Shown piece by piece: positions 28,801-43,850 of a stretch of DNA of 64,000 bases. The translations under genes were made by a program, and so were the position numbers. Under the pieces are notes generated by a model. That model did no database searches and was not told the DNA's origin. It saw only the letters and a program-made list of their open reading frames with translations. How positions within the stretch are numbered: the stretch's first letter is position 1; each line of letters begins with the position of its first letter. The stretch is from Loxodes magnus (lineage: Eukaryota > Ciliophora > Karyorelictea > Loxodida > Loxodidae): assembly GCA_946699065.1 (NCBI GenBank), contig CAMPDV010000696.1, positions 1 to 64,000 of the forward strand. Direction: 5' to 3'.

Positions 28801-31800
28801 TTTTAATACCAGAGTGAGTTAACAATGTATGAAAAATAGTTGAGTGATTTTTAAAGTAAAAAAAAACATTGTTTTTGATATGTTTTGAAGTGAGAATACG
28901 AAATTTTAATACCAGAGTGAGTTAACAATGTATGAAAAATAGTTGAGTGATTTTTAAAGTAAAAAAAAACATTGTTTTAGTTTTGAAGTGAGAATACGAA
29001 ATTTTAATACCAGAGTGAGTTAACAATGTATGAAAAATAGTTGAGTGATTTTTAAAGTAAAAAAAAACATTGTTTTAGTTTTGAAGTGAGAATACTAAAT
29101 TTTAATACCAGAGTGAGTTAACAATGTATGAAAAATAGTTGAGTGATTTTTAAAGTAAAAAAAAACATTGTTTTAGTTTTGAAGTGAGAATACGAAATTT
29201 TAATACCAGAGTGAGTTAACAATGTATGAAAAATAGTTGAGTGATTTTTAAAGTAAAAAAAAACATTGTTTTAGTTTTGAAGTGAGAATACGAAATTTTA
29301 ATACCAGAGTGAGTTAACAATGTATGAAAAATAGTTGAGTGATTTTTAAAGTAAAAAAAAACATTGTTTTAGTTTTGAAGTGAGAATACTAAATTTTAAT
29401 ACCAGAATGAGTTAACAATGTATGAAAAATAGTTGAGTGATTTTTAAAGTAAAAAAAAACATTGTTTTTGATATGTTTTGAAGTGAGAATACGAAATTTT
29501 AATACCAGAGTGAGTTAACAATGTATGAAAAATAGTTGAGTGATTTTTAAAGTAAAAAAAAACATTGTTTTAGTTTTGAAGTGAGAATACTAAATTTTAA
29601 TACCAGAGTGAGTTAACAATGTATGAAAAATAGTTGAGTGATTTTTAAAGTAAAAAAAAACATTGTTTTAGTTTTGAAGTGAGAATACGAAATTTTAATA
29701 CCAGAGTGAGTTAACAATGTATGAAAAATAGTTGAGTGATTTTTAAAGTAAAAAAAAACATTGTTTTAGTTTTGAAGTGAGAATACGAAATTTTAATACC
29801 AGAGTGAGTTAACAATGTATGAAAAATAGTTGAGTGATTTTTAAAGTAAAAAAAAACATTGTTTTAGTTTTGAAGTGAGAATACGAAATTTTAATACCAG
29901 AGTGAGTTAACAATGTATGAAAAATAGTTGAGTGATTTTTAAAGTAAAAAAAAACATTGTTTTTGATATGTTTTGAAGTGAGAATACGAAATTTTAATAC
30001 CAGAGTGAGTTAACAATGTATGAAAAATAGTTGAGTGATTTTTAAAGTAAAAAAAAACATTGTTTTAGTTTTGAAGTGAGAATACGAAATTTTAATACCA
30101 GAGTGAGTTAACAATGTATGAAAAATAGTTGAGTGATTTTTAAAGTAAAAAAAAACATTGTTTTAGTTTTGAAGTGAGAATACGAAATTTTAATACCAGA
30201 GTGAGTTAACAATGTATGAAAAATAGTTGAGTGATTTTTAAAGTAAAAAAAAACATTGTTTTATATGTTTTGAAGTGAGAATACTAAATTTTAATACCAG
30301 AGTGAGTTAACAATGTATGAAAAATAGTTGAGTGATTTTTAAAGTAAAAAAAAACATTGTTTTAGTTTTGAAGTGAGAATACGAAATTTTAATACCAGAG
30401 TGAGTTAACAATGTATGAAAAATAGTTGAGTGATTTTTAAAGTAAAAAAAAACATTGTTTTAGTTTTGAAGTGAGAATACGAAATTTTAATACCAGAGTG
30501 AGTTAACAATGTATGAAAAATAGTTGAGTGATTTTTAAAGTAAAAAAAAACATTGTTTTATAAGTGTTTTGAAGTGAGAATACGAAATTTTAATACCAGA
30601 ATGAGTTAACAATGTATGAAAAGAAGTTGAGTGATTTTTAAAGTAAAAAAAAACATTGTTTTAGTTTTGAAGTGAGAATACGAAATTTTAATACCAGAGT
30701 GAGTTAACAATGTATGAAAAATAGTTGAGTGATTTTTAAAGTAAAAAAAAACATTGTTTTAGTTTTGAAGTGAGAATACGAAATTTTAATACCAGAGTGA
30801 GTTAACAATGTATGAAAAATAGTTGAGTGATTTTTAAAGTAAAAAAAAACATTGTTTTAGTTTTGAAGTGAGAATACGAAATTTTAATACCAGAGTGAGT
30901 TAACAATGTATGAAAAATAGTTGAGTGATTTTTAAAGTAAAAAAAAACATTGTTTTAGTTTTGAAGTGAGAATACGAAATTTTAATACCAGAGTGAGTTA
31001 ACAATGTATGAAAAATAGTTGAGTGATTTTTAAAGTAAAAAAAAACATTGTTTTAGTTTTGAAGTGAGAATACTAAATTTTAATACCAGAGTGAGTTAAC
31101 AATGTATGAAAAATAGTTGAGTGATTTTTAAAGTAAAAAAAAACATTGTTTTAGTTTTGAAGTGAGAATACGAAATTTTAATACCAGAGTGAGTTAACAA
31201 TGTATGAAAAATAGTTGAGTGATTTTTAAAGTAAAAAAAAACATTGTTTTAGTTTTGAAGTGAGAATACGAAATTTTAATACCAGAGTGAGTTAACAATG
31301 TATGAAAAATAGTTGAGTGATTTTTAAAGTAAAAAAAAACATTGTTTTAGTTTTGAAGTGAGAATACGAAATTTTAATACCAGAGTGAGTTAACAATGTA
31401 TGAAAAATAGTTGAGTGATTTTTAAAGTAAAAAAAAACATTGTTTTAGTTTTGAAGTGAGAATACGAAATTTTAATACCAGAGTGAGTTAACAATGTATG
31501 AAAAATAGTTGAGTGATTTTTAAAGTAAAAAAAAACATTGTTTTATATGTTTTGAAGTGAGAATACTAAATTTTAATACCAGAGTGAGTTAACAATGTAT
31601 GAAAAATAGTTGAGTGATTTTTAAAGTAAAAAAAAACATTGTTTTAGTTTTGAAGTGAGAATACGAAATTTTAATACCAGAGTGAGTTAACAATGTATGA
31701 AAAATAGTTGAGTGATTTTTAAAGTAAAAAAAAACATTGTTTTAGTTTTGAAGTGAGAATACGAAATTTTAATACCAGAGTGAGTTAACAATGTATGAAA

Positions 31801-34800
31801 AATAGTTGAGTGATTTTTAAAGTAAAAAAAAACATTGTTTTATAAGTGTTTTGAAGTGAGAATACGAAATTTTAATACCAGAATGAGTTAACAATGTATG
31901 AAAAGAAGTTGAGTGATTTTTAAAGTAAAAAAAAACATTGTTTTAGTTTTGAAGTGAGAATACGAAATTTTAATACCAGAGTGAGTTAACAATGTATGAA
32001 AAATAGTTGAGTGATTTTTAAAGTAAAAAAAAACATTGTTTTAGTTTTGAAGTGAGAATACGAAATTTTAATATCAGAGTGAGTTAACAATGTATGAAAA
32101 ATAGTTGAGTGATTTTTAAAGTAAAAAAAAACATTGTTTTAGTTTTGAAGTGAGAATACGAAATTTTAATACCAGAGTGAGTTAACAATGTATGAAAAAT
32201 AGTTGAGTGATTTTTAAAGTAAAAAAAAACATTGTTTTAGTTTTGAAGTGAGAATACGAAATTTTAATACCAGAGTGAGTTAACAATGTATGAAAAATAG
32301 TTGAGTGATTTTTAAAGTAAAAAAAAACATTGTTTTAGTTTTGAAGTGAGAATACTAAATTTTAATACCAGAATGAGTTAACAATGTATGAAAAATAGTT
32401 GAGTGATTTTTAAAGTAAAAAAAAACATTGTTTTAGTTTTGAAGTGAGAATACGAAATTTTAATACCAGAGTGAGTTAACAATGTATGAAAAATAGTTGA
32501 GTGATTTTTAAAGTAAAAAAAAACATTGTTTTAGTTTTGAAGTGAGAATACTAAATTTTAATACCAGAGTGAGTTAACAATGTATGAAAAATAGTTGAGT
32601 GATTTTTAAAGTAAAAAAAAACATTGTTTTAGTTTTGAAGTGAGAATACGAAATTTTAATACCAGAGTGAGTTAACAATGTATGAAAAATAGTTGAGTGA
32701 TTTTTAAAGTAAAAAAAAACATTGTTTTAGTTTTGAAGTGAGAATACGAAATTTTAATACCAGAGTGAGTTAACAATGTATGAAAAATAGTTGAGTGATT
32801 TTTAAAGTAAAAAAAAACATTGTTTTAGTTTTGAAGTGAGAATACGAAATTTTAATACCAGAGTGAGTTAACAATGTATGAAAAATAGTTGAGTGATTTT
32901 TAAAGTAAAAAAAAACATTGTTTTAGTTTTGAAGTGAGAAATTAAAATTTTAATACCAGAGTGAGTTAACAATGTATGAAAAATAGTTGAGTGATTTTTA
33001 AAGTAAAAAAAAACATTGTTTTAGTTTTGAAGTGAGAATACGAAATTTTAATACCAGAGTGAGTTAACAATGTATGAAAAATAGTTGAGTGATTTTTAAA
33101 GTAAAAAAAAACATTGTTTTAGTTTTGAAGTGAGAATACGAAATTTTAATACCAGAGTGAGTTAACAATGTATGAAAAATAGTTGAGTGATTTTTAAAGT
33201 AAAAAAAAACATTGTTTTAGTTTTGAAGTGAGAATACGAAATTTTAATACCAGAGTGAGTTAACAATGTATGAAAAATAGTTGAGTGATTTTTAAAGTAA
33301 AAAAAAGCATTGTTTTTGATATGTTTCGAAGTGAGAATACGAAATTTTAATACCAGAGTGAGTTAACAATGTATGAAAAATAGTTGTGTAATTTTTAAAG
33401 TAAAAAAAAACTTTGTTTTAGTTTTGAAGTGAGAATACGAAATTTTAATACCAGAGTGAGTTAACAATGTATGAAAAATAGTTGTGTAATTTTTAAAGTA
33501 AAAAAAAACTTTGTTTTAGTTTTGAAGTGAGAATACGAAATTTTAATACCAGAATGAGTTAACAATGTATGAAAAATAGTTGAGTGATTTTTAAAGTAAA
33601 AAAAAACATTGTTTTTGATATGTTTTGAAGTGAGAATACGAAATTTTAATACCAGAGTGAGTTAACAATGTATGAAAAATAGTTGAGTGATTTTTAAAGT
33701 AAAAAAAAACATTGTTTTAGTTTTGAAGTGAGAATACGAAATTTTAATACCAGAGTGAGTTAACAATGTATGAAAAATAGTTGAGTGATTTTTAAAGTAA
33801 AAAAAAACATTGTTTTAGTTTTGAAGTGAGAATACGAAATTTTAATACCAGAATGAGTTAACAATGTATGAAAAATAGTTGAGTGATTTTTAAAGTAAAA
33901 AAAAACATTGTTTTTGATATGTTTTGAAGTGAGAATACGAAATTTTAATACCAGAGTGAGTTAACAATGTATGAAAAATAGTTGAGTGATTTTTAAAGTA
34001 AAAAAAAACATTGTTTTAGTTTTGAAGTGAGAATACTAAATTTTAATACCAGAGTGAGTTAACAATGTATGAAAAATAGTTGAGTGATTTTTAAAGTAAA
34101 AAAAAACATTGTTTTAGTTTTGAAGTGAGAATACGAAATTTTAATACCAGAGTGAGTTAACAATGTATGAAAAATAGTTGAGTGATTTTTAAAGTAAAAA
34201 AAAACATTGTTTTTGATATGTTTTGAAGTGAGAATACGAAATTTTAATACCAGAGTGAGTTAACAATGTATGAAAAATAGTTGAGTGATTTTTAAAGTAA
34301 AAAAAAACATTGTTTTAGTTTTGAAGTGAGAATACTAAATTTTAATACCAGAGTGAGTTAACAATGTATGAAAAATAGTTGAGTGATTTTTAAAGTAAAA
34401 AAAAACATTGTTTTAGTTTTGAAGTGAGAATACGAAATTTTAATACCAGAGTGAGTTAACAATGTATGAAAAATAGTTGAGTGATTTTTAAAGTAAAAAA
34501 AAACATTGTTTTAGTTTTGAAGTGAGAATACGAAATTTTAATACCAGAGTGAGTTAACAATGTATGAAAAATAGTTGAGTGATTTTTAAAGTAAAAAAAA
34601 ACATTGTTTTAGTTTTGAAGTGAGAATACGAAATTTTAATACCAGAGTGAGTTAACAATGTATGAAAAATAGTTGAGTGATTTTTAAAGTAAAAAAAAAC
34701 ATTGTTTTAGTTTTGAAGTGAGAATACGAAATTTTAATACCAGAGTGAGTTAACAATGTATGAAAAATAGTTGAGTGATTTTTAAAGTAAAAAAAAACAT

Positions 34801-37800
34801 TGTTTTAGTTTTGAAGTGAGAATACGAAATTTTAATACCAGAGTGAGTTAACAATGTATGAAAAATAGTTGAGTGATTTTTAAAGTAAAAAAAAACATTG
34901 TTTTAGTTTTGAAGTGAGAATACTAAATTTTAATACCAGAGTGAGTTAACAATGTATGAAAAATAGTTGAGTGATTTTTAAAGTAAAAAAAAACATTGTT
35001 TTATAAGTGTTTTGAAGTGAGAATACTAAATTTTAATACCAGAGTGAGTTAACAATGTATGAAAAATAGTTGAGTGATTTTTAAAGTAAAAAAAAACATT
35101 GTTTTAGTTTTGAAGTGAGAATACGAAATTTTAATACCAGAGTGAGTTAACAATGTATGAAAAATAGTTGAGTGATTTTTAAAGTAAAAAAAAACATTGT
35201 TTTAGTTTTGAAGTGAGAATACGAAATTTTAATACCAGAGTGAGTTAACAATGTATGAAAAATAGTTGAGTGATTTTTAAAGTAAAAAAAAACATTGTTT
35301 TAGTTTTGAAGTGAGAATACGAAATTTTAATACCAGAGTGAGTTAACAATGTATGAAAAATAGTTGAGTGATTTTTAAAGTAAAAAAAAACATTGTTTTA
35401 GTTTTGAAGTGAGAATACGAAATTTTAATACCAGAGTGAGTTAACAATGTATGAAAAATAGTTGAGTGATTTTTAAAGTAAAAAAAAACATTGTTTTATA
35501 TGTTTTGAAGTGAGAATACTAAATTTTAATACCAGAGTGAGTTAACAATGTATGAAAAATAGTTGAGTGATTTTTAAAGTAAAAAAAAACATTGTTTTAG
35601 TTTTGAAGTGAGAATACGAAATTTTAATACCAGAGTGAGTTAACAATGTATGAAAAATAGTTGAGTGATTTTTAAAGTAAAAAAAAACATTGTTTTAGTT
35701 TTGAAGTGAGAATACGAAATTTTAATACCAGAGTGAGTTAACAATGTATGAAAAATAGTTGAGTGATTTTTAAAGTAAAAAAAAACATTGTTTTATAAGT
35801 GTTTTGAAGTGAGAATACGAAATTTTAATACCAGAATGAGTTAACAATGTATGAAAAGAAGTTGAGTGATTTTTAAAGTAAAAAAAAACATTGTTTTAGT
35901 TTTGAAGTGAGAATACGAAATTTTAATACCAGAGTGAGTTAACAATGTATGAAAAATAGTTGAGTGATTTTTAAAGTAAAAAAAAACATTGTTTTAGTTT
36001 TGAAGTGAGAATACGAAATTTTAATACCAGAGTGAGTTAACAATGTATGAAAAATAGTTGAGTGATTTTTAAAGTAAAAAAAAACATTGTTTTAGTTTTG
36101 AAGTGAGAATACGAAATTTTAATACCAGAGTGAGTTAACAATGTATGAAAAATAGTTGAGTGATTTTTAAAGTAAAAAAAAACATTGTTTTAGTTTTGAA
36201 GTGAGAATACGAAATTTTAATACCAGAGTGAGTTAACAATGTATGAAAAATAGTTGAGTGATTTTTAAAGTAAAAAAAAACATTGTTTTTGATATGTTTT
36301 GAAGTGAGAATACGAAATTTTAATACCAGAGTGAGTTAACAATGTATGAAAAATAGTTGAGTGATTTTTAAAGTAAAAAAAAACATTGTTTTAGTTTTGA
36401 AGTGAGAATACGAAATTTTAATACCAGAGTGAGTTAACAATGTATGAAAAATAGTTGAGTGATTTTTAAAGTAAAAAAAAACATTGTTTTAGTTTTGAAG
36501 TGAGAATACGAAATTTTAATACCAGAGTGAGTTAACAATGTATGAAAAATAGTTGAGTGATTTTTAAAGTAAAAAAAAACATTGTTTTAGTTTTGAAGTG
36601 AGAATACTAAATTTTAATACCAGAATGAGTTAACAATGTATGAAAAATAGTTGAGTGATTTTTAAAGTAAAAAAAAACATTGTTTTTGATATGTTTTGAA
36701 GTGAGAATACGAAATTTTAATACCAGAGTGAGTTAACAATGTATGAAAAATAGTTGAGTGATTTTTAAAGTAAAAAAAAACATTGTTTTAGTTTTGAAGT
36801 GAGAATACTAAATTTTAATACCAGAGTGAGTTAACAATGTATGAAAAATAGTTGAGTGATTTTTAAAGTAAAAAAAAACATTGTTTTAGTTTTGAAGTGA
36901 GAATACGAAATTTTAATACCAGAGTGAGTTAACAATGTATGAAAAATAGTTGAGTGATTTTTAAAGTAAAAAAAAACATTGTTTTAGTTTTGAAGTGAGA
37001 ATACGAAATTTTAATACCAGAGTGAGTTAACAATGTATGAAAAATAGTTGAGTGATTTTTAAAGTAAAAAAAAACATTGTTTTAGTTTTGAAGTGAGAAT
37101 ACGAAATTTTAATACCAGAGTGAGTTAACAATGTATGAAAAATAGTTGAGTGATTTTTAAAGTAAAAAAAAACATTGTTTTAGTTTTGAAGTGAGAATAC
37201 TAAATTTTAATACCAGAGTGAGTTAACAATGTATGAAAAATAGTTGAGTGATTTTTAAAGTAAAAAAAAACATTGTTTTAGTTTTGAAGTGAGAATACGA
37301 AATTTTAATACCAGAGTGAGTTAACAATGTATGAAAAATAGTTGAGTGATTTTTAAAGTAAAAAAAAACATTGTTTTAGTTTTGAAGTGAGAATACGAAA
37401 TTTTAATACCAGAGTGAGTTAACAATGTATGAAAAATAGTTGAGTGATTTTTAAAGTAAAAAAAAACATTGTTTTAGTTTTGAAGTGAGAATACTAAATT
37501 TTAATACCAGAATGAGTTAACAATGTATGAAAAATAGTTGAGTGATTTTTAAAGTAAAAAAAAACATTGTTTTAGTTTTGAAGTGAGAATACGAAATTTT
37601 AATACCAGAGTGAGTTAACAATGTATGAAAAATAGTTGAGTGATTTTTAAAGTAAAAAAAAACATTGTTTTAGTTTTGAAGTGAGAATACTAAATTTTAA
37701 TACCAGAGTGAGTTAACAATGTATGAAAAATAGTTGAGTGATTTTTAAAGTAAAAAAAAACATTGTTTTAGTTTTGAAGTGAGAATACGAAATTTTAATA

Positions 37801-37919
37801 CCAGAGTGAGTTAACAATGTATGAAAAATAGTTGAGTGATTTTTAAAGTAAAAAAAAACATTGTTTTAGTTTTGAAGTGAGAATACGAAATTTTAATACC
37901 AGAGTGAGTTAACAATGTA

Positions 37920-40900
37920 TGAAAAATAGTTGAGTGATTTTTAAAGTAAAAAAAAGCATTGTTTTTGATATGTTTCGAAGTGAGAATACGAAATTTTAAT
38001 ACCAGAGTGAGTTAACAATGTATGAAAAATAGTTGAGTGATTTTTAAAGTAAAAAAAAACATTGTTTTAGTTTTGAAGTGAGAATACGAAATTTTAATAC
38101 CAGAGTGAGTTAACAATGTATGAAAAATAGTTGAGTGATTTTTAAAGTAAAAAAAAACATTGTTTTAGTTTTGAAGTGAGAATACGAAATTTTAATACCA
38201 GAGTGAGTTAACAATGTATGAAAAATAGTTGAGTGATTTTTAAAGTAAAAAAAAACATTGTTTTAGTTTTGAAGTGAGAATACGAAATTTTAATACCAGA
38301 GTGAGTTAACAATGTATGAAAAATAGTTGAGTGATTTTTAAAGTAAAAAAAAGCATTGTTTTTGATATGTTTCGAAGTGAGAATACGAAATTTTAATACC
38401 AGAGTGAGTTAACAATGTATGAAAAATAGTTGTGTAATTTTTAAAGTAAAAAAAAACTTTGTTTTAGTTTTGAAGTGAGAATACGAAATTTTAATACCAG
38501 AGTGAGTTAACAATGTATGAAAAATAGTTGTGTAATTTTTAAAGTAAAAAAAAACTTTGTTTTAGTTTTGAAGTGAGAATACGAAATTTTAATACCAGAG
38601 TGAGTTAACAATGTATGAAAAATAGTTGAGTGATTTTTAAAGTAAAAAAAAACATTGTTTTAGTTTTGAAGTGAGAATACGAAATTTTAATACCAGAGTG
38701 AGTTAACAATGTATGAAAAATAGTTGAGTGATTTTTAAAGTAAAAAAAAACATTGTTTTAGTTTTGAAGTGAGAATACGAAATTTTAATACCAGAGTGAG
38801 TTAACAATGTATGAAAAATAGTTGAGTGATTTTTAAAGTAAAAAAAAACATTGTTTTTGATATGTTTCGAAGTGAGAATACGAAATTTTAATACCAGAGT
38901 GAGTTAACAATGTATGAAAAATAGTTGAGTGATTTTTAAAGTAAAAAAAAACATTGTTTTAGTTTTGAAGTGAGAATACGAAATTTTAATACCAGAGTGA
39001 GTTAACAATGTATGAAAAATAGTTGAGTGATTTTTAAAGTAAAAAAAAACATTGTTTTAGTTTTGAAGTGAGAATACGAAATTTTAATACCAGAGTGAGT
39101 TAACAATGTATGAAAAATAGTTGAGTGATTTTTAAAGTAAAAAAAAACATTGTTTTAGTTTTGAAGTGAGAATACGAAATTTTAATACCAGAGTGAGTTA
39201 ACAATGTATGAAAAATAGTTGAGTGATTTTTAAAGTAAAAAAAAGCATTGTTTTTGATATGTTTCGAAGTGAGAATACGAAATTTTAATACCAGAGTGAG
39301 TTAACAATGTATGAAAAATAGTTGAGTGATTTTTAAAGTAAAAAAAAACATTGTTTTAGTTTTGAAGTGAGAATACGAAATTTTAATACCAGAGTGAGTT
39401 AACAATGTATGAAAAATAGTTGAGTGATTTTTAAAGTAAAAAAAAACATTGTTTTTGATATGTTTTGAAGTGAGAAATTAAAATTTTACTACCAGAGTGA
39501 GTTAACAATGTATGAAAAATAGTTGAGTAATTTTTAAAGTAAAAAAAAACATTGTTTTAGTTTTGAAGTGAGAATACGAAATTTTAATACCAGAGTGAGT
39601 TAACAATGTATGAAAAATAGTTGAGTGATTTTTAAAGTAAAAAAAAACATTGTTTTAGTTTTGAAGTGAGAATACGAAATTTTAATACCAGAGTGAGTTA
39701 ACAATGTATGAAAAATAGTTGAGTGATTTTTAAAGTAAAAAAAAACATTGTTTTAATTTTGAAGTGAGAATACGAAATTTTAATACCAGAGTGAGTTAAC
39801 AATGTATGAAAAATAGTTGAGTGATTTTTAAAGTAAAAAAAAACATTGTTTTAGTTTTGAAGTGAGAATACGAAATTTTAATACCAGAGTGAGTTAACAA
39901 TGTATGAAAAATAGTTGAGTGATTTTTAAAGTAAAAAAAAGCATTGTTTTTGATATGTTTCGAAGTGAGAATACGAAATTTTAATACCAGAGTGAGTTAA
40001 CAATGTATGAAAAATAGTTGAGTGATTTTTAAAGTAAAAAAAAACATTGTTTTAGTTTTGAAGTGAGAATACGAAATTTTAATACCAGAGTGAGTTAACA
40101 ATGTATGAAAAATAGTTGAGTGATTTTTAAAGTAAAAAAAAACATTGTTTTAGTTTTGAAGTGAGAATACGAAATTTTAATACCAGAGTGAGTTAACAAT
40201 GTATGAAAAATAGTTGAGTGATTTTTAAAGTAAAAAAAAGCATTGTTTTTGATATGTTTCGAAGTGAGAATACGAAATTTTAATACCAGAGTGAGTTAAC
40301 AATGTATGAAAAATAGTTGAGTGATTTTTAAAGTAAAAAAAAACATTGTTTTAGTTTTGAAGTGAGAATACGAAATTTTAATACCAGAGTGAGTTAACAA
40401 TGTATGAAAAATAGTTGAGTGATTTTTAAAGTAAAAAAAAACATTGTTTTAGTTTTGAAGTGAGAATACGAAATTTTAATACCAGAGTGAGTTAACAATG
40501 TATGAAAAATAGTTGAGTGATTTTTAAAGTAAAAAAAAACATTGTTTTAGTTTTGAAGTGAGAATACGAAATTTTAATACCAGAGTGAGTTAACAATGTA
40601 TGAAAAATAGTTGAGTGATTTTTAAAGTAAAAAAAAGCATTGTTTTTGATATGTTTCGAAGTGAGAATACGAAATTTTAATACCAGAGTGAGTTAACAAT
40701 GTATGAAAAATAGTTGAGTGATTTTTAAAGTAAAAAAAAACATTGTTTTAGTTTTGAAGTGAGAATACGAAATTTTAATACCAGAGTGAGTTAACAATGT
40801 ATGAAAAATAGTTGAGTGATTTTTAAAGTAAAAAAAAACATTGTTTTTGATATGTTTTGAAGTGAGAAATTAAAATTTTACTACCAGAGTGAGTTAACAA

Positions 40901-43850
40901 TGTATGAAAAATAGTTGAGTAATTTTTAAAGTAAAAAAAAACATTGTTTTAGTTTTGAAGTGAGAATACTAAATTTTAATACCAGAATGAGTTAACAATG
41001 TATGAAAAATAGTTGAGTGATTTTTAAAGTAAAAAAAAACATTGTTTTAGTTTTGAAGTGAGAATACGAAATTTTAATACCAGAGTGAGTTAACAATGTA
41101 TGAAAAATAGTTGAGTGATTTTTAAAGTAAAAAAAAACATTGTTTTAGTTTTGAAGTGAGAATACGAAATTTTAATACCAGAGTGAGTTAACAATGTATG
41201 AAAAATAGTTGAGTGATTTTTAAAGTAAAAAAAAGCATTGTTTTTGATATGTTTCGAAGTGAGAATACGAAATTTTAATACCAGAGTGAGTTAACAATGT
41301 ATGAAAAATAGTTGAGTGATTTTTAAAGTAAAAAAAAACATTGTTTTAGTTTTGAAGTGAGAATACGAAATTTTAATACCAGAGTGAGTTAACAATGTAT
41401 GAAAAATAGTTGAGTGATTTTTAAAGTAAAAAAAAACATTGTTTTAGTTTTGAAGTGAGAATACGAAATTTTAATACCAGAGTGAGTTAACAATGTATGA
41501 AAAATAGTTGAGTGATTTTTAAAGTAAAAAAAAACATTGTTTTAGTTTTGAAGTGAGAATACGAAATTTTAATACCAGAGTGAGTTAACAATGTATGAAA
41601 AATAGTTGAGTGATTTTTAAAGTAAAAAAAAGCATTGTTTTTGATATGTTTCGAAGTGAGAATACGAAATTTTAATACCAGAGTGAGTTAACAATGTATG
41701 AAAAATAGTTGAGTGATTTTTAAAGTAAAAAAAAACATTGTTTTAGTTTTGAAGTGAGAATACGAAATTTTAATACCAGAGTGAGTTAACAATGTATGAA
41801 AAATAGTTGAGTGATTTTTAAAGTAAAAAAAAACATTGTTTTAGTTTTGAAGTGAGAATACGAAATTTTAATACCAGAGTGAGTTAACAATGTATGAAAA
41901 ATAGTTGAGTGATTTTTAAAGTAAAAAAAAACATTGTTTTAGTTTTGAAGTGAGAATACGAAATTTTAATACCAGAGTGAGTTAACAATGTATGAAAAAT
42001 AGTTGAGTGATTTTTAAAGTAAAAAAAAGCATTGTTTTTGATATGTTTCGAAGTGAGAATACGAAATTTTAATACCAGAGTGAGTTAACAATGTATGAAA
42101 AATAGTTGAGTGATTTTTAAAGTAAAAAAAAACATTGTTTTAGTTTTGAAGTGAGAATACGAAATTTTAATACCAGAATGAGTTAACAATGTATGAAAAA
42201 TAGTTGAGAAATTTTTAAAGTAAAAAAAAACATTGTTTTAGTTTTGAAGTGAGAAATTAAAATTTTAATACCAGAATGAGTTAACAATGTATGAAAAATA
42301 GTTGAGTGATTTTTAAAGTAAAAAAAAGCATTGTTTTTGATATGTTTCGAAGTGAGAATACGAAATTTTAATACCAGAGTGAGTTAACAATGTATGAAAA
42401 ATAGTTGAGTGATTTTTAAAGTAAAAAAAAACATTGTTTTAGTTTTGAAGTGAGAAATTAAAATTTTAATACCAGAGTGAGTTAACAATGTATGAAAAAT
42501 AGTTGTGTAATTTTTAAAGTAAAAAAAAACATTGTTTTAGTTTTGAAGTGAGAATACTAAATTTTAATACCAGAATGAGTTAACAATGTATGAAAAATAG
42601 TTGAGTGATTTTTAAAGTAAAAAAAAACATTGTTTTAGTTTTGAAGTGAGAATACGAAATTTTAATACCAGAGTGAGTTAACAATGTATGAAAAATAGTT
42701 GAGTGATTTTTAAAGTAAAAAAAAGCATTGTTTTTGATATGTTTCGAAGTGAGAATACGAAATTTTAATACCAGAGTGAGTTAACAATGTATGAAAAATA
42801 GTTGAGTGATTTTTAAAGTAAAAAAAAGCATTGTTTTTGATATGTTTCGAAGTGAGAATACGAAATTTTAATACCAGAGTGAGTTAACAATGTATGAAAA
42901 ATAGTTGAGTGATTTTTAAAGTAAAAAAAAGCATTGTTTTTGATGTGTTTTGAAGTGAGAATACTAAATTTTAATACCAGAATGAGTTAACAATGTATGA
43001 AAAATAGTTGAGTGATTTTTAAAGTAAAAAAAAACATTGTTTTAGTTTTGAAGTGAGAATACGAAATTTTAATACCAGAGTGAGTTAACAATGTATGAAA
43101 AATAGTTGAGTGATTTTTAAAGTAAAAAAAAGCATTGTTTTTGATATGTTTCGAAGTGAGAATACGAAATTTTAATACCAGAGTGAGTTAACAATGTATG
43201 AAAAATAGTTGAGTGATTTTTAAAGTAAAAAAAAGCATTGTTTTTGATATGTTTCGAAGTGAGAATACGAAATTTTAATACCAGAGTGAGTTAACAATGT
43301 ATGAAAAATAGTTGAGTGATTTTTAAAGTAAAAAAAAGCATTGTTTTTGATGTGTTTTGAAGTGAGAATACTAAATTTTAATACCAGAATGAGTTAACAA
43401 TGTATGAAAAATAGTTGAGTGATTTTTAAAGTAAAAAAAAGCATTGTTTTTGATGTGTTTTGAAGTGAGAATACTAAATTTTAATACCAGAATGAGTTAA
43501 CAATGTATGAAAAATAGTTGAGTGATTTTTAAAGTAAAAAAAAACATTGTTTTAGTTTTGAAGTGAGAATACGAAATTTTAATACCAGAGTGAGTTAACA
43601 ATGTATGAAAAATAGTTGAGTGATTTTTAAAGTAAAAAAAAGCATTGTTTTTGATATGTTTCGAAGTGAGAATACGAAATTTTAATACCAGAGTGAGTTA
43701 ACAATGTATGAAAAATAGTTGAGTGATTTTTAAAGTAAAAAAAAGCATTGTTTTTGATGTGTTTTGAAGTGAGAATACTAAATTTTAATACCAGAATGAG
43801 TTAACAATGTATGAAAAATAGTTGAGTGATTTTTAAAGTAAAAAAAAACA
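37920..43850. repeat. Four-unit higher-order repeat marked by AGCATTG/TTCGAAG
   Basis: A variant unit with a shortened A run followed by GCATTG, plus TTTCGAAG instead of TTTTGAAG, occurs near 37955, 38350, 39243, 39940, 40238, 40635, 41233, 41631, 42028, 42327, 42725 and 42823. Several spacings are close to 397 bp (four units) or 598 bp (six units). Toward the end marker units become adjacent and a further variant with TTTTTGATGTG joins them (near 42940, 43350, 43450 and 43755). Confidence 0.8.
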
